Shown here piece after piece: positions 8,484 to 17,183 of a stretch of 34,531 nucleotides of DNA. Under the pieces are notes generated by a model. The model was not told the DNA's origin. It was given only the letters and a program-made list of their open reading frames with translations, and searched no databases. The translations under genes and the position numbers were made by a program. The DNA comes from an uncultured Lachnospiraceae bacterium (lineage in GTDB: Bacteria; Bacillota; Clostridia; Lachnospirales; Lachnospiraceae). Position 1 is the first letter of the stretch; every line of letters starts with the position of its first letter. The stretch spans positions 1-34,531 of the forward strand of contig CAJUKV010000036.1 of the NCBI GenBank assembly GCA_910587305.1, read 5' to 3'.

Positions 8484-11098
8484 GTAATATCCATTACCTT
8501 TTCTCTAACCTTCCATCCTATTACAATCAATATACTCATAAGAGACAACAGTAATCCTATTTTGATTCCGGGCGTTGTGTAAATAAGAACAATATCGTGT
8601 TCGCCCGGCTCCAAAATAAATCCCATAAATGCAATGTTAGCCCTTTCAATATCCGTTTCTACACCATCAATATATGCCTTCCATCCTTTACTATATGGGA
8701 TAGATAAAAATAGTGCTTCGACTTCATCCGTCGTAATTGTACCGCTGACTTTATTCGTCTCAATTTTCAAATTTTCCAGCACATTACTTTTTCTTTCCGT
8801 GATAGCCTTTTTGTCCGGTATGTGGGAAAAAACCTGTAGCTCTCCCAGGGCGAAAGACTTATACCCCCCCCCTAATAAAATATCAAAATAACAGATATCA
8901 TTTTCTTTCTTTAATTCCGTTACATTGACCCAAAACTCATCTACCCCCATGTAGTAATCATCTTCCCTGTTCCTTAACTGAATATTCTTATTTCCAACAT
9001 ATATGTCCTGCCTGCCTTCATCCAGAAGAAGAAAATCAGATAATTTTACATAATATTCCGCATCCTCATCTTCATCAACATTTTCTAAATATACTCTAAT
9101 TCTGGCATCTTCTTTCGCCTTAAAGGATTGTCCAATATGTTCTATTCCCTGTTCTTCTAAACTAATCGGAATTTCCCTGTCTATTTTATTATTTTCAAAC
9201 CGGCTGATCGGGATTTCTTCCAGCTCTGCTGTTTCTTCATGGAAATTTTCTATCACCAGGCCATTTACAATCGCGCTGTGTTTTCCCATAGTATCAAGCT
9301 TATCAAATTCTTCACGGCTTATATATTTCGTATAAGTAAAACCAAGAGGCAGCATATCTGAAGTTTTGCGCACAAACGCATGTGGTTCTCCAGCCGTGTC
9401 CGTTTCAAAGTCCATATACTGTGAGGCAGATAGCAATGCTTCCAGTTCATAGCGTCCATCCAGCCCTTTTAAAATCCATGTGGCAGAACGCACTCCAGGA
9501 GAAATAGCCATTTCTCGATAAAACTCCGAGACATAAGAATTCAGTATACTAAAATATTCTGTTGTACCATAATAATCCATAACCAGAGATGAGCCTAAAG
9601 AAGAAGCATAGATATCCAATCTTTGAAATTCCGTGTCCTGCGTTTCCACTTTTTCCATGCTCTCACAAATTTCTCCATAACTGCTTCCTTTTGCCTTAAA
9701 AGCTGCACTATACCCCGAGCCTCCCAACGCTTTAGGCCCGAACACCAACAGTCCATTCATGGTTACCAGCAAGACTACACAACCTAATATTATCTTCTCT
9801 CGTTTTTCTACATAATTCCATATATATGGCATAAGCAATGCCTGCAAGGAAAATAAGACAATCTGTATCGCCAGCCCCAGCGTTTTTTCACCTCGTAAAG
9901 CATGCAGAAAAATTGATAAAAAGGTAATTATTTCAAAAATAATAATTTCTGATTTTCCCGCCAAAATCCTCTCTTCCGCCACCTGAAAAACGCCCAGCGT
10001 CAAAAATAACAGCACCGCAAAATACCATCTATCCGCCCAATAAGACAGCCCATTCATCAAATATCCTGTAAAAGGTATCCAAAAAGCAACGCAAAAAAAG
10101 ATTGCCAGTATCCTCAAATCTTTCCTTTTGCTTTTTTTCGTTATCAATATAGTACCTCCCAAAAGAAGTATGATAGGTATAGTAATAATAGACGTATAAG
10201 CATCCGGCACCAGCAGATTAGCAAAGCTATGTACATAATATTCAGGATTGTTAAAGAAAAATAACTGAATAATAGATGGGAATCCTTTTGCGCCGTCCGT
10301 CCTGGTACTTGACAAAAACCCTATAATTGAAGGGATAAGCAAAACACTGCCCATCAGAACGCCAAGCATACCTTGAATAGCAACAGCCACCGCATTACTT
10401 GCAATGCTCTTTAAAGTATCTTTGCAAATTTGGGTTCTGGAAAAAGAAACTATCAGAAAATATATGACCGCAATTAGAATTTCCATATAAAGATAATAGA
10501 ATCCGTTTAAAGCCTGGTAAAAAAGAGAAAGTACCATTATACAAGAAAGCTTCCTGGGTTTTAACAGGATTTGGTCTATTCCATAGAGAATAAGGGGTAA
10601 AGTAATGATAGGATTTAAAAACATCCAACAATTAAGCCCCCAAAACATAGTAAAAACGCTCAATGCATACACCAAAGCGCCTGCCGCCCGATAGCAAATG
10701 TTTTGTAGATAAGTTTTACTATAGATCAGAAAAGCAATTCCGCTCAAATAAAATTTAGATGCCACAATAAATTCATAAGCCGTTTCTGCTTTTTCCGGCG
10801 ATATAAATGCGGAGAGGATTTGCGTAATATCACCAAATCCATGTACATTAAGCGTCTCTAACACATCATCTCCAAGACCCAGCCGAAAATCAAATTGCAT
10901 AAAATTACCTTTCAATAATTCACGTATATAATTTCCAATGTAGACAAAAACAGGGAAAGACTGATTAAAACTATCAGCTGCTCCAATCAGACTATTACCA
11001 CGCAGAAAAAAGGGGAGTGTTATAATGCTCCAAATTGCAACGAATAATACTGTGTATAAAATATAAACATTTTTTTTCATCATTTTATACCATCTCAT
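8480..11098 (-). CDS. YfhO-type multi-pass membrane protein (putative GT-C glycosyltransferase)
   Basis: An 872-residue integral membrane protein. The N-terminal two thirds hold about 12-13 hydrophobic segments, beginning YILYTVLFVAIWSIITLPFF. The first outside loop has the YfhO hallmark SLIGAADSFNQSFPVFVYIG, and HGFGDITQILSAF follows. A roughly 330-residue extracytoplasmic domain comes after (about 480-840), ending FLSIPYSKGWKAYIDG and EPGEHDIVLIYTTPG before the last membrane helix. YfhO proteins are linked to glycosylation of cell-wall polymers such as lipoteichoic acid; the substrate here is unknown. GGAAAGG lies about 12 bases from the chosen ATG; two further ATGs (Met6, Met7) are alternatives. 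The upstream gap is AT-rich. Confidence 0.88.
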   Translation of the reverse strand: MRWYKMMKKNVYILYTVLFVAIWSIITLPFFLRGNSLIGAADSFNQSFPVFVYIGNYIRELLKGNFMQFDFRLGLGDDVLETLNVHGFGDITQILSAFISPEKAETAYEFIVASKFYLSGIAFLIYSKTYLQNICYRAAGALVYALSVFTMFWGLNCWMFLNPIITLPLILYGIDQILLKPRKLSCIMVLSLFYQALNGFYYLYMEILIAVIYFLIVSFSRTQICKDTLKSIASNAVAVAIQGMLGVLMGSVLLIPSIIGFLSSTRTDGAKGFPSIIQLFFFNNPEYYVHSFANLLVPDAYTSIITIPIILLLGGTILITKKSKRKDLRILAIFFCVAFWIPFTGYLMNGLSYWADRWYFAVLLFLTLGVFQVAEERILAGKSEIIIFEIITFLSIFLHALRGEKTLGLAIQIVLFSLQALLMPYIWNYVEKREKIILGCVVLLVTMNGLLVFGPKALGGSGYSAAFKAKGSSYGEICESMEKVETQDTEFQRLDIYASSLGSSLVMDYYGTTEYFSILNSYVSEFYREMAISPGVRSATWILKGLDGRYELEALLSASQYMDFETDTAGEPHAFVRKTSDMLPLGFTYTKYISREEFDKLDTMGKHSAIVNGLVIENFHEETAELEEIPISRFENNKIDREIPISLEEQGIEHIGQSFKAKEDARIRVYLENVDEDEDAEYYVKLSDFLLLDEGRQDIYVGNKNIQLRNREDDYYMGVDEFWVNVTELKKENDICYFDILLGGGYKSFALGELQVFSHIPDKKAITERKSNVLENLKIETNKVSGTITTDEVEALFLSIPYSKGWKAYIDGVETDIERANIAFMGFILEPGEHDIVLIYTTPGIKIGLLLSLMSILIVIGWKVREKVMDIT

Positions 11099-11254
11099 AT
11101 ACTCATTATCCCTTTCCTATACCATACCTTATTTCATTTATTCTAATATCCATTTAATTATCTATTAAAAGTAAAAAAACACATTACCTTCAAGTTATTT
11201 TACGACAGTTCCTTAATACATTATCTATTTAATAAAAATTTTATTCCTCATTCA

Positions 11255-11283
11255 TTGACACACTTCCGCCATGCGACTAAGAT
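11255..11283 (+). promoter_or_regulatory. Sigma-A type promoter for the 11334 gene
   Basis: -35 TTGACA (11255-11260), 17-base spacer, -10 TAAGAT (11278-11283). The predicted transcript start is about 44 bases from the ATG. It is the only strong promoter in the divergent, AT-rich 235-base gap. Confidence 0.65.
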
Positions 11284-11333
11284 ATTAGATATGCAAATTT
11301 ATCTTATTGTAATTTAAGCCGGAGGAAAAAGCA

Positions 11334-12200
11334 ATGGCCCAAAACGAAAAAAAGCCCCGTACCTACCGGGGCGTCCGCGATGAAATCAGACAGCAGCATA
11401 TGAAAGCGAAAGATATGACTTTTAAAGAACGGCTGGCATATTTCTGGTACTATTATAAAGTCCATACGCTGGTTTTAATCTGCGCCGTCTTTGCCATTGT
11501 CGCTCTTATCCATGATGTCGCCGCCTCAAAGGACTATATTTTTAACGGACTTATGCTCAACTCCTATCAGCTGCCGTCCGATGAGCTTTCGGCTGCTTTT
11601 GCCGAATATGCGGATCTTGATTTGGAGACCTATGACTGCTTTATCGATACCTCCACCTCTCTTTCCCTGCGCTCCATGGGGCAATATGACGCCGTGGCCG
11701 TGCAAAAAATTCTGGCCACCATCCAGACGGGAGATCTTGATGCGGTGGTATATGATTCGGAAGTTTTCAACAATTATTCTAATCATGAAATGTTTCTGGA
11801 TTTGCGCACTGTTTTTACGCAGCAGGAACTTTCACAATATGACGGATATCTTTACTACATAGATTATGCCCAGGTACTGAAAATGCAGGAGGAAGAAGCT
11901 GATTACGAACTTGAAGCGCTCTCTGACAATCGGCCTTCGGAAGCGGAATTAGACAAGTCTCTGGCTGAAGAAACCGAGCGCCACCGCCATCCTGAAAATA
12001 TGGAAAGTCCCATTCCTGTGGGCGTAATTCTAAAGGACTCTCCTTTTGCAGTAAAAACCGGGTCCTATCCGCAGAAAGTCCCGGTTTTTGGTATCATTGC
12101 CACCTCCCACAGAACCGATGTCGGCAAAAAGTATCTGGAATTTCTATGGGATGAAACAATTGATTTTTCGCAAATAGCAGACGCCGCCACAGCTTATTAA
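11334..12200 (+). CDS. Single-pass membrane protein of unknown function
   Basis: 288 residues; not recognised as a named family. A basic cytoplasmic N terminus (about 1-45, KKPRTYRGVRDEIRQQ) is followed by one membrane segment at about 47-66 (VHTLVLICAVFAIVALIHDV) and an outside domain of about 220 residues. The outside part contains GDLDAVVYDSEVFNNYSNHE and FLDLRTVFTQQELSQYDGYL. It ends with PFAVKTGSYPQKVPVFGIIATS and GKKYLEFLWDE, a pattern that recalls periplasmic solute-binding folds; this is a loose resemblance only. GGAGG lies 8 bases before the ATG. It has its own promoter and converges on lysC across 120 bases with no clear terminator. Confidence 0.8.
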   Translation: MAQNEKKPRTYRGVRDEIRQQHMKAKDMTFKERLAYFWYYYKVHTLVLICAVFAIVALIHDVAASKDYIFNGLMLNSYQLPSDELSAAFAEYADLDLETYDCFIDTSTSLSLRSMGQYDAVAVQKILATIQTGDLDAVVYDSEVFNNYSNHEMFLDLRTVFTQQELSQYDGYLYYIDYAQVLKMQEEEADYELEALSDNRPSEAELDKSLAEETERHRHPENMESPIPVGVILKDSPFAVKTGSYPQKVPVFGIIATSHRTDVGKKYLEFLWDETIDFSQIADAATAY

Positions 12201-12320
12201 TATCAAATTGCCGCTTCTTGATCTTACGGTCCGGGCAGTCAAAAACCTTGCTGCCAACCGACAGGGTATTGCAGATGCACGAAGTGCTCTCTGGCTGCCT
12301 GTGGAGCTGCTGCCGGTCTC

Positions 12321-13640
12321 TTAAAGCTGAGCAACCACAAAGATGTTATAAATGGCGCTGATTGCCGCCTCGAAATCATTGTTGGCAACACCGATTATAA
12401 TGTTTAACTCGCTTGACCCCTGGTCAATCATTTTTACATTCACATTCACATGGGCCAGGGCGGAAAAGATACGTCCTGCCGTTCCCCTTGTGGATTTCAT
12501 GCCCCGCCCCACCACTGCAATCAGCGCAAGGTCGGCTTCAATGTCTATGCTGTCCGGGTCCGCCAATCTGTGAATGGCGGATACCACCTTCTGTTCCTTA
12601 TCGACAAACTCGTCCTGATGTACAAATACGGTCAGCGTATCAATGCCGGAGGGGATATGTTCAAAGGAAATTCCGTTATCCTCAAATGCCTGCAGCACTT
12701 TTCTGCCGAACCCGATTTCCGAGTTCATCATGGCTTTTTCTATGTTGATGGAACAGAAACCCTTTTTCCCCGCAATGCCGGTAATCACATATTTTGATTT
12801 CTGGCAGGTGCTCTCCACAATCCATGTGCCGTTATCCTCAGGCTGGTTGGTATTGCGGATGTTGATGGGGATCCCTTCTCTCCTTACCGGGAAAATTGCA
12901 TCCTCGTGGAGTACGCTGGCGCCCATGTAGGACAGCTCCCGAAGCTCCCTATAGGTGATGGTATCAATTCCTTCCGGATTGTCGATGATTCTTGGATCGG
13001 CAATCAAAAATCCCGACACATCCGTCCAGTTCTCATATACGTCCGCTTTCACTGCCCTGGCAACAATAGAGCCTGTGATATCCGAGCCGCCTCTTGAAAA
13101 AGTTTTGACCCTGCCGTCCTCATACGCTCCGTAAAAACCGGGTATAACGGCATTTTGAATACCCGCAAGCCGCTGCCCAAGAATCTGATTGGTCAGCTCG
13201 GAATCAAATTCTCCGTTCTCTTTAAAGCGGATGACCTCAGCCGCATCCACAAATTCATATCCCAGATAAGCTGCCATAATAATACCGTTTAAGTATTCGC
13301 CTCTGGAAGCCCCGTAATTTTCTCCCGCGTTTTCCTTTAAATTTTTTTCGATAATCTCAAATTCTTCTTTCAGGGAAATAGTAAGCGAAAGTCCGTCAAT
13401 AATTTCCTGATAACGCTCCCGAATGCAGGAAAGCTTCTCCGTGAAATCCTCGCCTGCCTGTGCTAAATGGCAGCATTCGTAAAGCATATCCGTAACCTTT
13501 GCATCCTCCGAAAACCTTTTTCCGGGTGCGGACGGTATCACATAGCGCCTCTCCGGGTCTTTATGAATAATTTCTCCCGCCTTTTTAAACTGCTCCGCAC
13601 TGGCAAGAGAACTTCCGCCAAATTTTACAACTTTTTTCAT
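12321..13640 (-). CDS. lysC: Aspartate kinase
   Basis: Phosphorylates aspartate, the first step towards lysine, threonine and methionine. 439 residues from the ATG that begins MKKVVKFGGSSLA; an upstream in-frame start would add a non-conserved tail. The kinase domain is about 1-285 (KFGGSS, then FSRGGSDITGSIVARA, then YRELRELSYMGASVLH). Two C-terminal ACT domains follow (about 300-439; GFCSINIEKAMMN, then ALIAVVGRGM and HVNVKMIDQGSSELNIIIGV), which in this family bind allosteric amino acids. AGGAG is 12 bases upstream. It lies downstream of apgM and hom on the same strand. Confidence 0.95.
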   Translation of the reverse strand: MKKVVKFGGSSLASAEQFKKAGEIIHKDPERRYVIPSAPGKRFSEDAKVTDMLYECCHLAQAGEDFTEKLSCIRERYQEIIDGLSLTISLKEEFEIIEKNLKENAGENYGASRGEYLNGIIMAAYLGYEFVDAAEVIRFKENGEFDSELTNQILGQRLAGIQNAVIPGFYGAYEDGRVKTFSRGGSDITGSIVARAVKADVYENWTDVSGFLIADPRIIDNPEGIDTITYRELRELSYMGASVLHEDAIFPVRREGIPINIRNTNQPEDNGTWIVESTCQKSKYVITGIAGKKGFCSINIEKAMMNSEIGFGRKVLQAFEDNGISFEHIPSGIDTLTVFVHQDEFVDKEQKVVSAIHRLADPDSIDIEADLALIAVVGRGMKSTRGTAGRIFSALAHVNVNVKMIDQGSSELNIIIGVANNDFEAAISAIYNIFVVAQL

Positions 13641-13765
13641 AATGATATCATTCTCCTCATTCTTACCGGTCATCTGCCGGCTCAAAACCACCGGCACTGA
13701 TTTTAGATTTTACTTTTAGGGTATCCCAAATCCTGATAAAGGGCGTCCGCCTTTTAAATACCTGA

Positions 13766-13794
13766 CAACAAAATCCTGCGCAAAATGGCAAAGT
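13766..13794 (-). repeat. Inverted repeat flanking the apgM-like gene, right end on minus strand
   Basis: A 29-base sequence that reappears, inverted, at 15173-15201 with 25 of 29 bases matching, including 16 in a row (TTTGCCATTTTGCGCA). The two copies bracket the ApgM-like gene (13853-15061). The same gap also has a decayed AGTGTGAAG-type repeat end near 13831-13854. Confidence 0.6.
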
Positions 13795-13852
13795 CTTCGT
13801 TCCCTTCTGTCCGGGTCAGGGTGTTTAACAAGCTTTAGAATTTTTCTTCACA

Positions 13853-15061
13853 TTATTTTTCTAACAGCTTATTTATTATTGTATGCCCCATGGAGATAAA
13901 ATTCCCACTTTCGCCGGCTTCTTTTTCATTATAATTATGACTTTCTTTTTTTGGCGCGGCGCTGTCATATAAAAGATAAGGAACACTGTCCGATGTGTGG
14001 GTCCGCACTCTGATAGGCGTGGGATGATCCGGCATTACAAGCATCCGGTAATTCATTTTCTCTTCATCGAGCGCTTTCACTAAGGGCCCTATCACTCTCT
14101 TATCCAAATATTCAATGGCCTGTACTTTCTTTTCCACACTGCCCTGATGTCCCATCTCGTCCGGGGCCTCCACATGGATATAGGCAAAATCATATCCGTT
14201 TTTCAGCGCGTCTAAGGCCGCCTGTACTTTGCCTTCATAATTGGTGTTCAGTCCGCCATTTGCGCCCTCCACCCTGGCTACTCCCATTCCTGCTCCCACC
14301 GCTATTCCTTTTAAAAGATCAACCGCTGAAACCATCATTCCTTTCAGGCCGTTCTTTTCCTCAAAGGAAGAAAGGGCGGGTCTCGTACCGGCTCCCCAGA
14401 ACCAACAGCAGTTGGCAGGGTTAAGGCCCTTTTTCTTTCTTTCTATATTAATAGGGTGATTTACCAAAATTTCATGGCTTCTTTTCATCATGGAAAGAAG
14501 CTTCTCATCGTGGGGAAGATATTGTCCAATCACCTGTCCTAACACATCATGCGGCTGGGAAAGGTCTATCACCTGTCCGTTCTTCCAAATCAGACAATGC
14601 CTGTAGCTGGTACCCGCATAAAACCGATAGGTTTCGTTTTCCAGCTCCGCCTTCACTGCCTCAAGTAAAACCGTACACTCCTGTGTACTGATTTCCCCGG
14701 AACTGTGATCGATAATGGTTCTTTCTTCAAAAGGAATATCCTCCTCGGAAATGGTCACAATATTGCACCGAAGCGCCACATCCGTATCCAACATAGGAAC
14801 GCCGATGCTAAGCGCTTCCAGGGGCGATCGGCCCGAATAATAAATCTTCGGATCATACCCTAACACCGAAAGGTTTGCCGTATCCGAACCCGGCTTCATT
14901 CCCTCCGGGATGGTATGCACAAGCCCGATTTCCGATATTTTAATTAATCTGTCCATAGCAGGCGTATCCGCATAGGCAAGAGGTGTTTTTCCTCCCAGCG
15001 TATCAATGGGTTCGTCCGCCATTCCGTCTCCAAGCACTATGATATATTTTTTCTCTGACAT
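13853..15061 (-). CDS. ApgM-family phosphoglycerate mutase-like protein; proposed homoserine kinase
   Basis: 402 residues of the alkaline-phosphatase superfamily, archaeal-type cofactor-independent mutase clade. Metal and nucleophile motifs are intact: LGDGMADEP (about 10-18), PGSDTANLSVLGYDP with the likely nucleophile Ser59, HVEAPDEMGHQG, MPDHPTP and RTHTSDSVP. In clades that cluster with threonine genes this protein has been proposed to act as a homoserine kinase (TIGR02535). Here it sits between hom and lysC, and no GHMP-type thrB is in the window, which supports that role; phosphoglycerate mutase activity remains possible. The ATG chosen has GAAGGA six bases upstream; a GTG four codons earlier overlaps that site. 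It is flanked by an inverted repeat pair. Confidence 0.85.
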   Translation of the reverse strand: MSEKKYIIVLGDGMADEPIDTLGGKTPLAYADTPAMDRLIKISEIGLVHTIPEGMKPGSDTANLSVLGYDPKIYYSGRSPLEALSIGVPMLDTDVALRCNIVTISEEDIPFEERTIIDHSSGEISTQECTVLLEAVKAELENETYRFYAGTSYRHCLIWKNGQVIDLSQPHDVLGQVIGQYLPHDEKLLSMMKRSHEILVNHPINIERKKKGLNPANCCWFWGAGTRPALSSFEEKNGLKGMMVSAVDLLKGIAVGAGMGVARVEGANGGLNTNYEGKVQAALDALKNGYDFAYIHVEAPDEMGHQGSVEKKVQAIEYLDKRVIGPLVKALDEEKMNYRMLVMPDHPTPIRVRTHTSDSVPYLLYDSAAPKKESHNYNEKEAGESGNFISMGHTIINKLLEK

Positions 15062-15172
15062 AATTTCCTTCACTTTCGCGCAGCGTTATACCGCTCCGGC
15101 CTAATATTGAAATACATTAGATATACCAAACTTTATCCCTGTATCCTATAATCCGGATAAACCGGAACCAAA

Positions 15173-15201
15173 ATTTTGCCATTTTGCGCAAAATTTCGTT
15201 G
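15173..15201 (+). repeat. Inverted repeat flanking the apgM-like gene, left end
   Basis: Partner of 13766-13794. This copy contains the 14-base perfect palindrome ATTTTGCGCAAAAT, which may also act as a weak hairpin after hom. Confidence 0.6.
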
Positions 15202-15230
15202 TTTGATTTCCAAAACCGTACTTACTGCTT

Positions 15231-16439
15231 TTATTCGTTTATCCGAATGCGGCTTAAAATTCCGGCCGTCTCAGCCTTCCTGTTAAATTCTTCCTCTGTC
15301 ATTTTCTCTGTCACAAAGGCAAATTCCCCGGGCACATCCGCCTCTATCACACTTACCCGCTCAAAGGTGTGTATTGCCTTTTTCTCATTTTCAGACGCCA
15401 CCCTCACAAAAAATCTGTGACTTATCCGGTCAATTCCGGTGAGTTCCACATCCTGCCCGTCCCAGAAGCACATAATGACCTTGCCAATATGCCTTGCGCA
15501 GTCCACCACATCGGATACCACCGCGCTTGCCGTAGGCAGCTTCCCGGCCCCGCGGCCGTAATACATGGAATCCCCCAACATATTTCCGTGAACGCACACT
15601 GCGTTAAACACATCGTTTACCATATATAAAGGATGGGATTTGCTGATAAGGAAAGGGGCCACCATTGCATAAAACTGTCCCTCCTCCTCACGGCTGAGGG
15701 CCAACAACTTGATGGTTTTTCCCATTGCATGGGCATACACAAAATCAGTGGGGGTAATTTTTGTGATGCCTTCCGTGTAGATATCCTGATATTTAACATT
15801 TTTACCGCACATAAGTGAGGAAAGGATCGCAATTTTGCGGCAGGCGTCATACCCTTCCACGTCCGCCTCGGGGTTGCGTTCCGCATATCCCTTATCCTGA
15901 GCGTCCTTCAGCACATCTGCAAAATCAGCCCCTTCTTTTTCCATACGGGAAAGGATATAGTTAGTGGTTCCGTTTAAAATTCCGGTAATAGCGTCTATCT
16001 TTTCGGCCGTCAAAGAATAATTTAAAGGCCGGATAATCGGAATGCCGCCGCCTACGCTGGCTTCAAACAGGTAGTTACACTGGTTTTCATGAGCAATCCT
16101 GATAAGCTCCGGACCATGGGCCGCCACCAGCTCCTTATTGGAAGTACAGACGCTTTTCCCCAGCATAAGAGCCCTTTTTGTAAAATCATAGGCGGGCTTT
16201 AATCCTCCCATGGTTTCACAGATGATTTTTACCTCAGGATCATTTAAAATCTGCTCCACGTCATGGATTACCTTATTTTCATAAGGGTCTCCGGGAAAAT
16301 CCCTTAAATCCAATATATATTTAATGTTGACAGCCTCACCGGCGCCACATTTTTTATTGATTTCTTCCTTATTCTTTTCAATTACCTCCACGACGCCGCT
16401 TCCCACCGTGCCGTATCCCATTACCGCTACCTGAATCAT
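15231..16439 (-). CDS. hom: Homoserine dehydrogenase
   Basis: Reduces aspartate semialdehyde to homoserine with NAD(P)H, the branch point to threonine and methionine. 402 residues, the usual length for a form with a C-terminal ACT domain. The nucleotide site is VAVMGYGTVGSGV (about 4-16). Catalytic-domain motifs are TSNKELVAAHG, FEASVGGGIPIIRPL, GILNGTTNYILSRM and NPEADVEGYDACRKIAIL. The ACT-like tail begins near HRFFVRVASENEK. AGGAG lies 13 bases before the chosen ATG; an in-frame ATG four codons earlier is only one base from it. The promoter at 17059-17087 probably drives this gene together with the ACT protein just upstream. Confidence 0.96.
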   Translation of the reverse strand: MIQVAVMGYGTVGSGVVEVIEKNKEEINKKCGAGEAVNIKYILDLRDFPGDPYENKVIHDVEQILNDPEVKIICETMGGLKPAYDFTKRALMLGKSVCTSNKELVAAHGPELIRIAHENQCNYLFEASVGGGIPIIRPLNYSLTAEKIDAITGILNGTTNYILSRMEKEGADFADVLKDAQDKGYAERNPEADVEGYDACRKIAILSSLMCGKNVKYQDIYTEGITKITPTDFVYAHAMGKTIKLLALSREEEGQFYAMVAPFLISKSHPLYMVNDVFNAVCVHGNMLGDSMYYGRGAGKLPTASAVVSDVVDCARHIGKVIMCFWDGQDVELTGIDRISHRFFVRVASENEKKAIHTFERVSVIEADVPGEFAFVTEKMTEEEFNRKAETAGILSRIRINE

Positions 16440-16488
16440 TTTAACAACCATGCTCCTTTCTCAGCCTGTGTATTTTGTCCTCAGACAT

Positions 16489-16515
16489 AAATCCGGATGA
16501 AGAATATCCGGATTT
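16489..16515 (-). terminator. Hairpin between the ACT gene and hom
   Basis: Perfect 10-bp stem, AAATCCGGAT (16489-16498) and ATCCGGATTT (16506-16515), with a 7-base loop. It sits in the 85-base gap of an otherwise co-directional pair. It may be a partial terminator or attenuator that sets the ratio of the two products; the following T-tract is short. Confidence 0.5.
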
Positions 16516-16524
16516 TGGACGCCC

Positions 16525-16977
16525 TTAAATTTGGATTTCCTTTGACTCCGCCAGTATCTTTACATTCATAACGCCTTGCTTTTCTCTTAACTTTTCCAGC
16601 ATCTCGGAAACATTTCCTGTCGTCGGGAGCACCTGCATACTTAAACTTAGAGATGCCACTGCGTTAATCGGAATACTTTGATGTATGGTCAAAATATTGG
16701 CCCCGCACTCCGCGATAATCCTAAGCACATCCGATAACAGCCCCGGTTCATCCTCCATCTGAAAGGTCAACGTAATCGTGGTTCCCTGAGAATGCTCATG
16801 AAACTGAAAGATATCATCTTTATACTTATAGAAGGAACTCCGGCTGATGCCAACCTGATCGACCGCCTCGTTCACCGTATGCACCTTACCTGACTCTAAG
16901 AGCCTTTTGGCCTCCACCACCTTCAAAAGGACCTCCGGTACCGCCCGTTCTTTCATTACAAAAAATCTGGTTCCCAT
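16525..16977 (-). CDS. UPF0735 ACT domain-containing protein (PheB-like)
   Basis: About 150 residues. An N-terminal helix-turn-helix-like part (about 14-55; LLKVVEAKRLLESG, then NEAVDQVGISRSSFYKYKDDI) is followed by an ACT domain (about 62-140; TITLTFQMEDEPGLLSDVLR, ANILTIHQSIPING-type segment). This matches the UPF0735 family, often found upstream of homoserine dehydrogenase and presumed to sense an amino acid. A regulatory role in the threonine branch is inference from position. The ATG giving MGTRFFVMKER has AGGTG six bases upstream; a GTG seven codons earlier is the alternative. Confidence 0.88.
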   Translation of the reverse strand: MGTRFFVMKERAVPEVLLKVVEAKRLLESGKVHTVNEAVDQVGISRSSFYKYKDDIFQFHEHSQGTTITLTFQMEDEPGLLSDVLRIIAECGANILTIHQSIPINAVASLSLSMQVLPTTGNVSEMLEKLREKQGVMNVKILAESKEIQI

Positions 16978-17058
16978 AGTTACACCTGTACTTCCCACAC
17001 TGCCATGTTCTGTCTTTTAGTTCTCCACAGCGCGGACACTTGTGTGCCAACGAGGGAT

Positions 17059-17087
17059 ATTGTATCACAAACCTGACTCTATGGCAA
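17059..17087 (-). promoter_or_regulatory. Sigma-A type promoter for the ACT-hom transcript
   Basis: On the minus strand: -35 TTGCCA (17082-17087), 17-base spacer, -10 TACAAT (17059-17064). The leader is about 75 bases and contains an 8-codon open frame with no run of regulatory amino acids, so there is no sign of peptide attenuation. Confidence 0.65.
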
Positions 17088-17183
17088 GTTTTTTCTGCTC
17101 TATTATTATAGGACGAAAGCGCTATGGCGACCGAATTTTTATTCGTGCCAAAACGGATGGACACCGAACATGGAAAAAGTAAC

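Noticed and set aside
12201..12320. Possible terminator or RNA gene in the convergent gap before lysC
   Set aside because: Only a very short GCAC/GTGC pair without a T-tract was found; not enough to call.
13641..13852. Lysine riboswitch or T-box before aspartate kinase
   Set aside because: No conserved lysine-riboswitch or T-box sequence was recognised; the gap holds repeat-like pieces instead.
16978..17005. Eight-codon leader peptide before the ACT gene
   Set aside because: It has no ribosome site and no threonine, methionine, isoleucine or lysine codons, so an attenuation role is unsupported.
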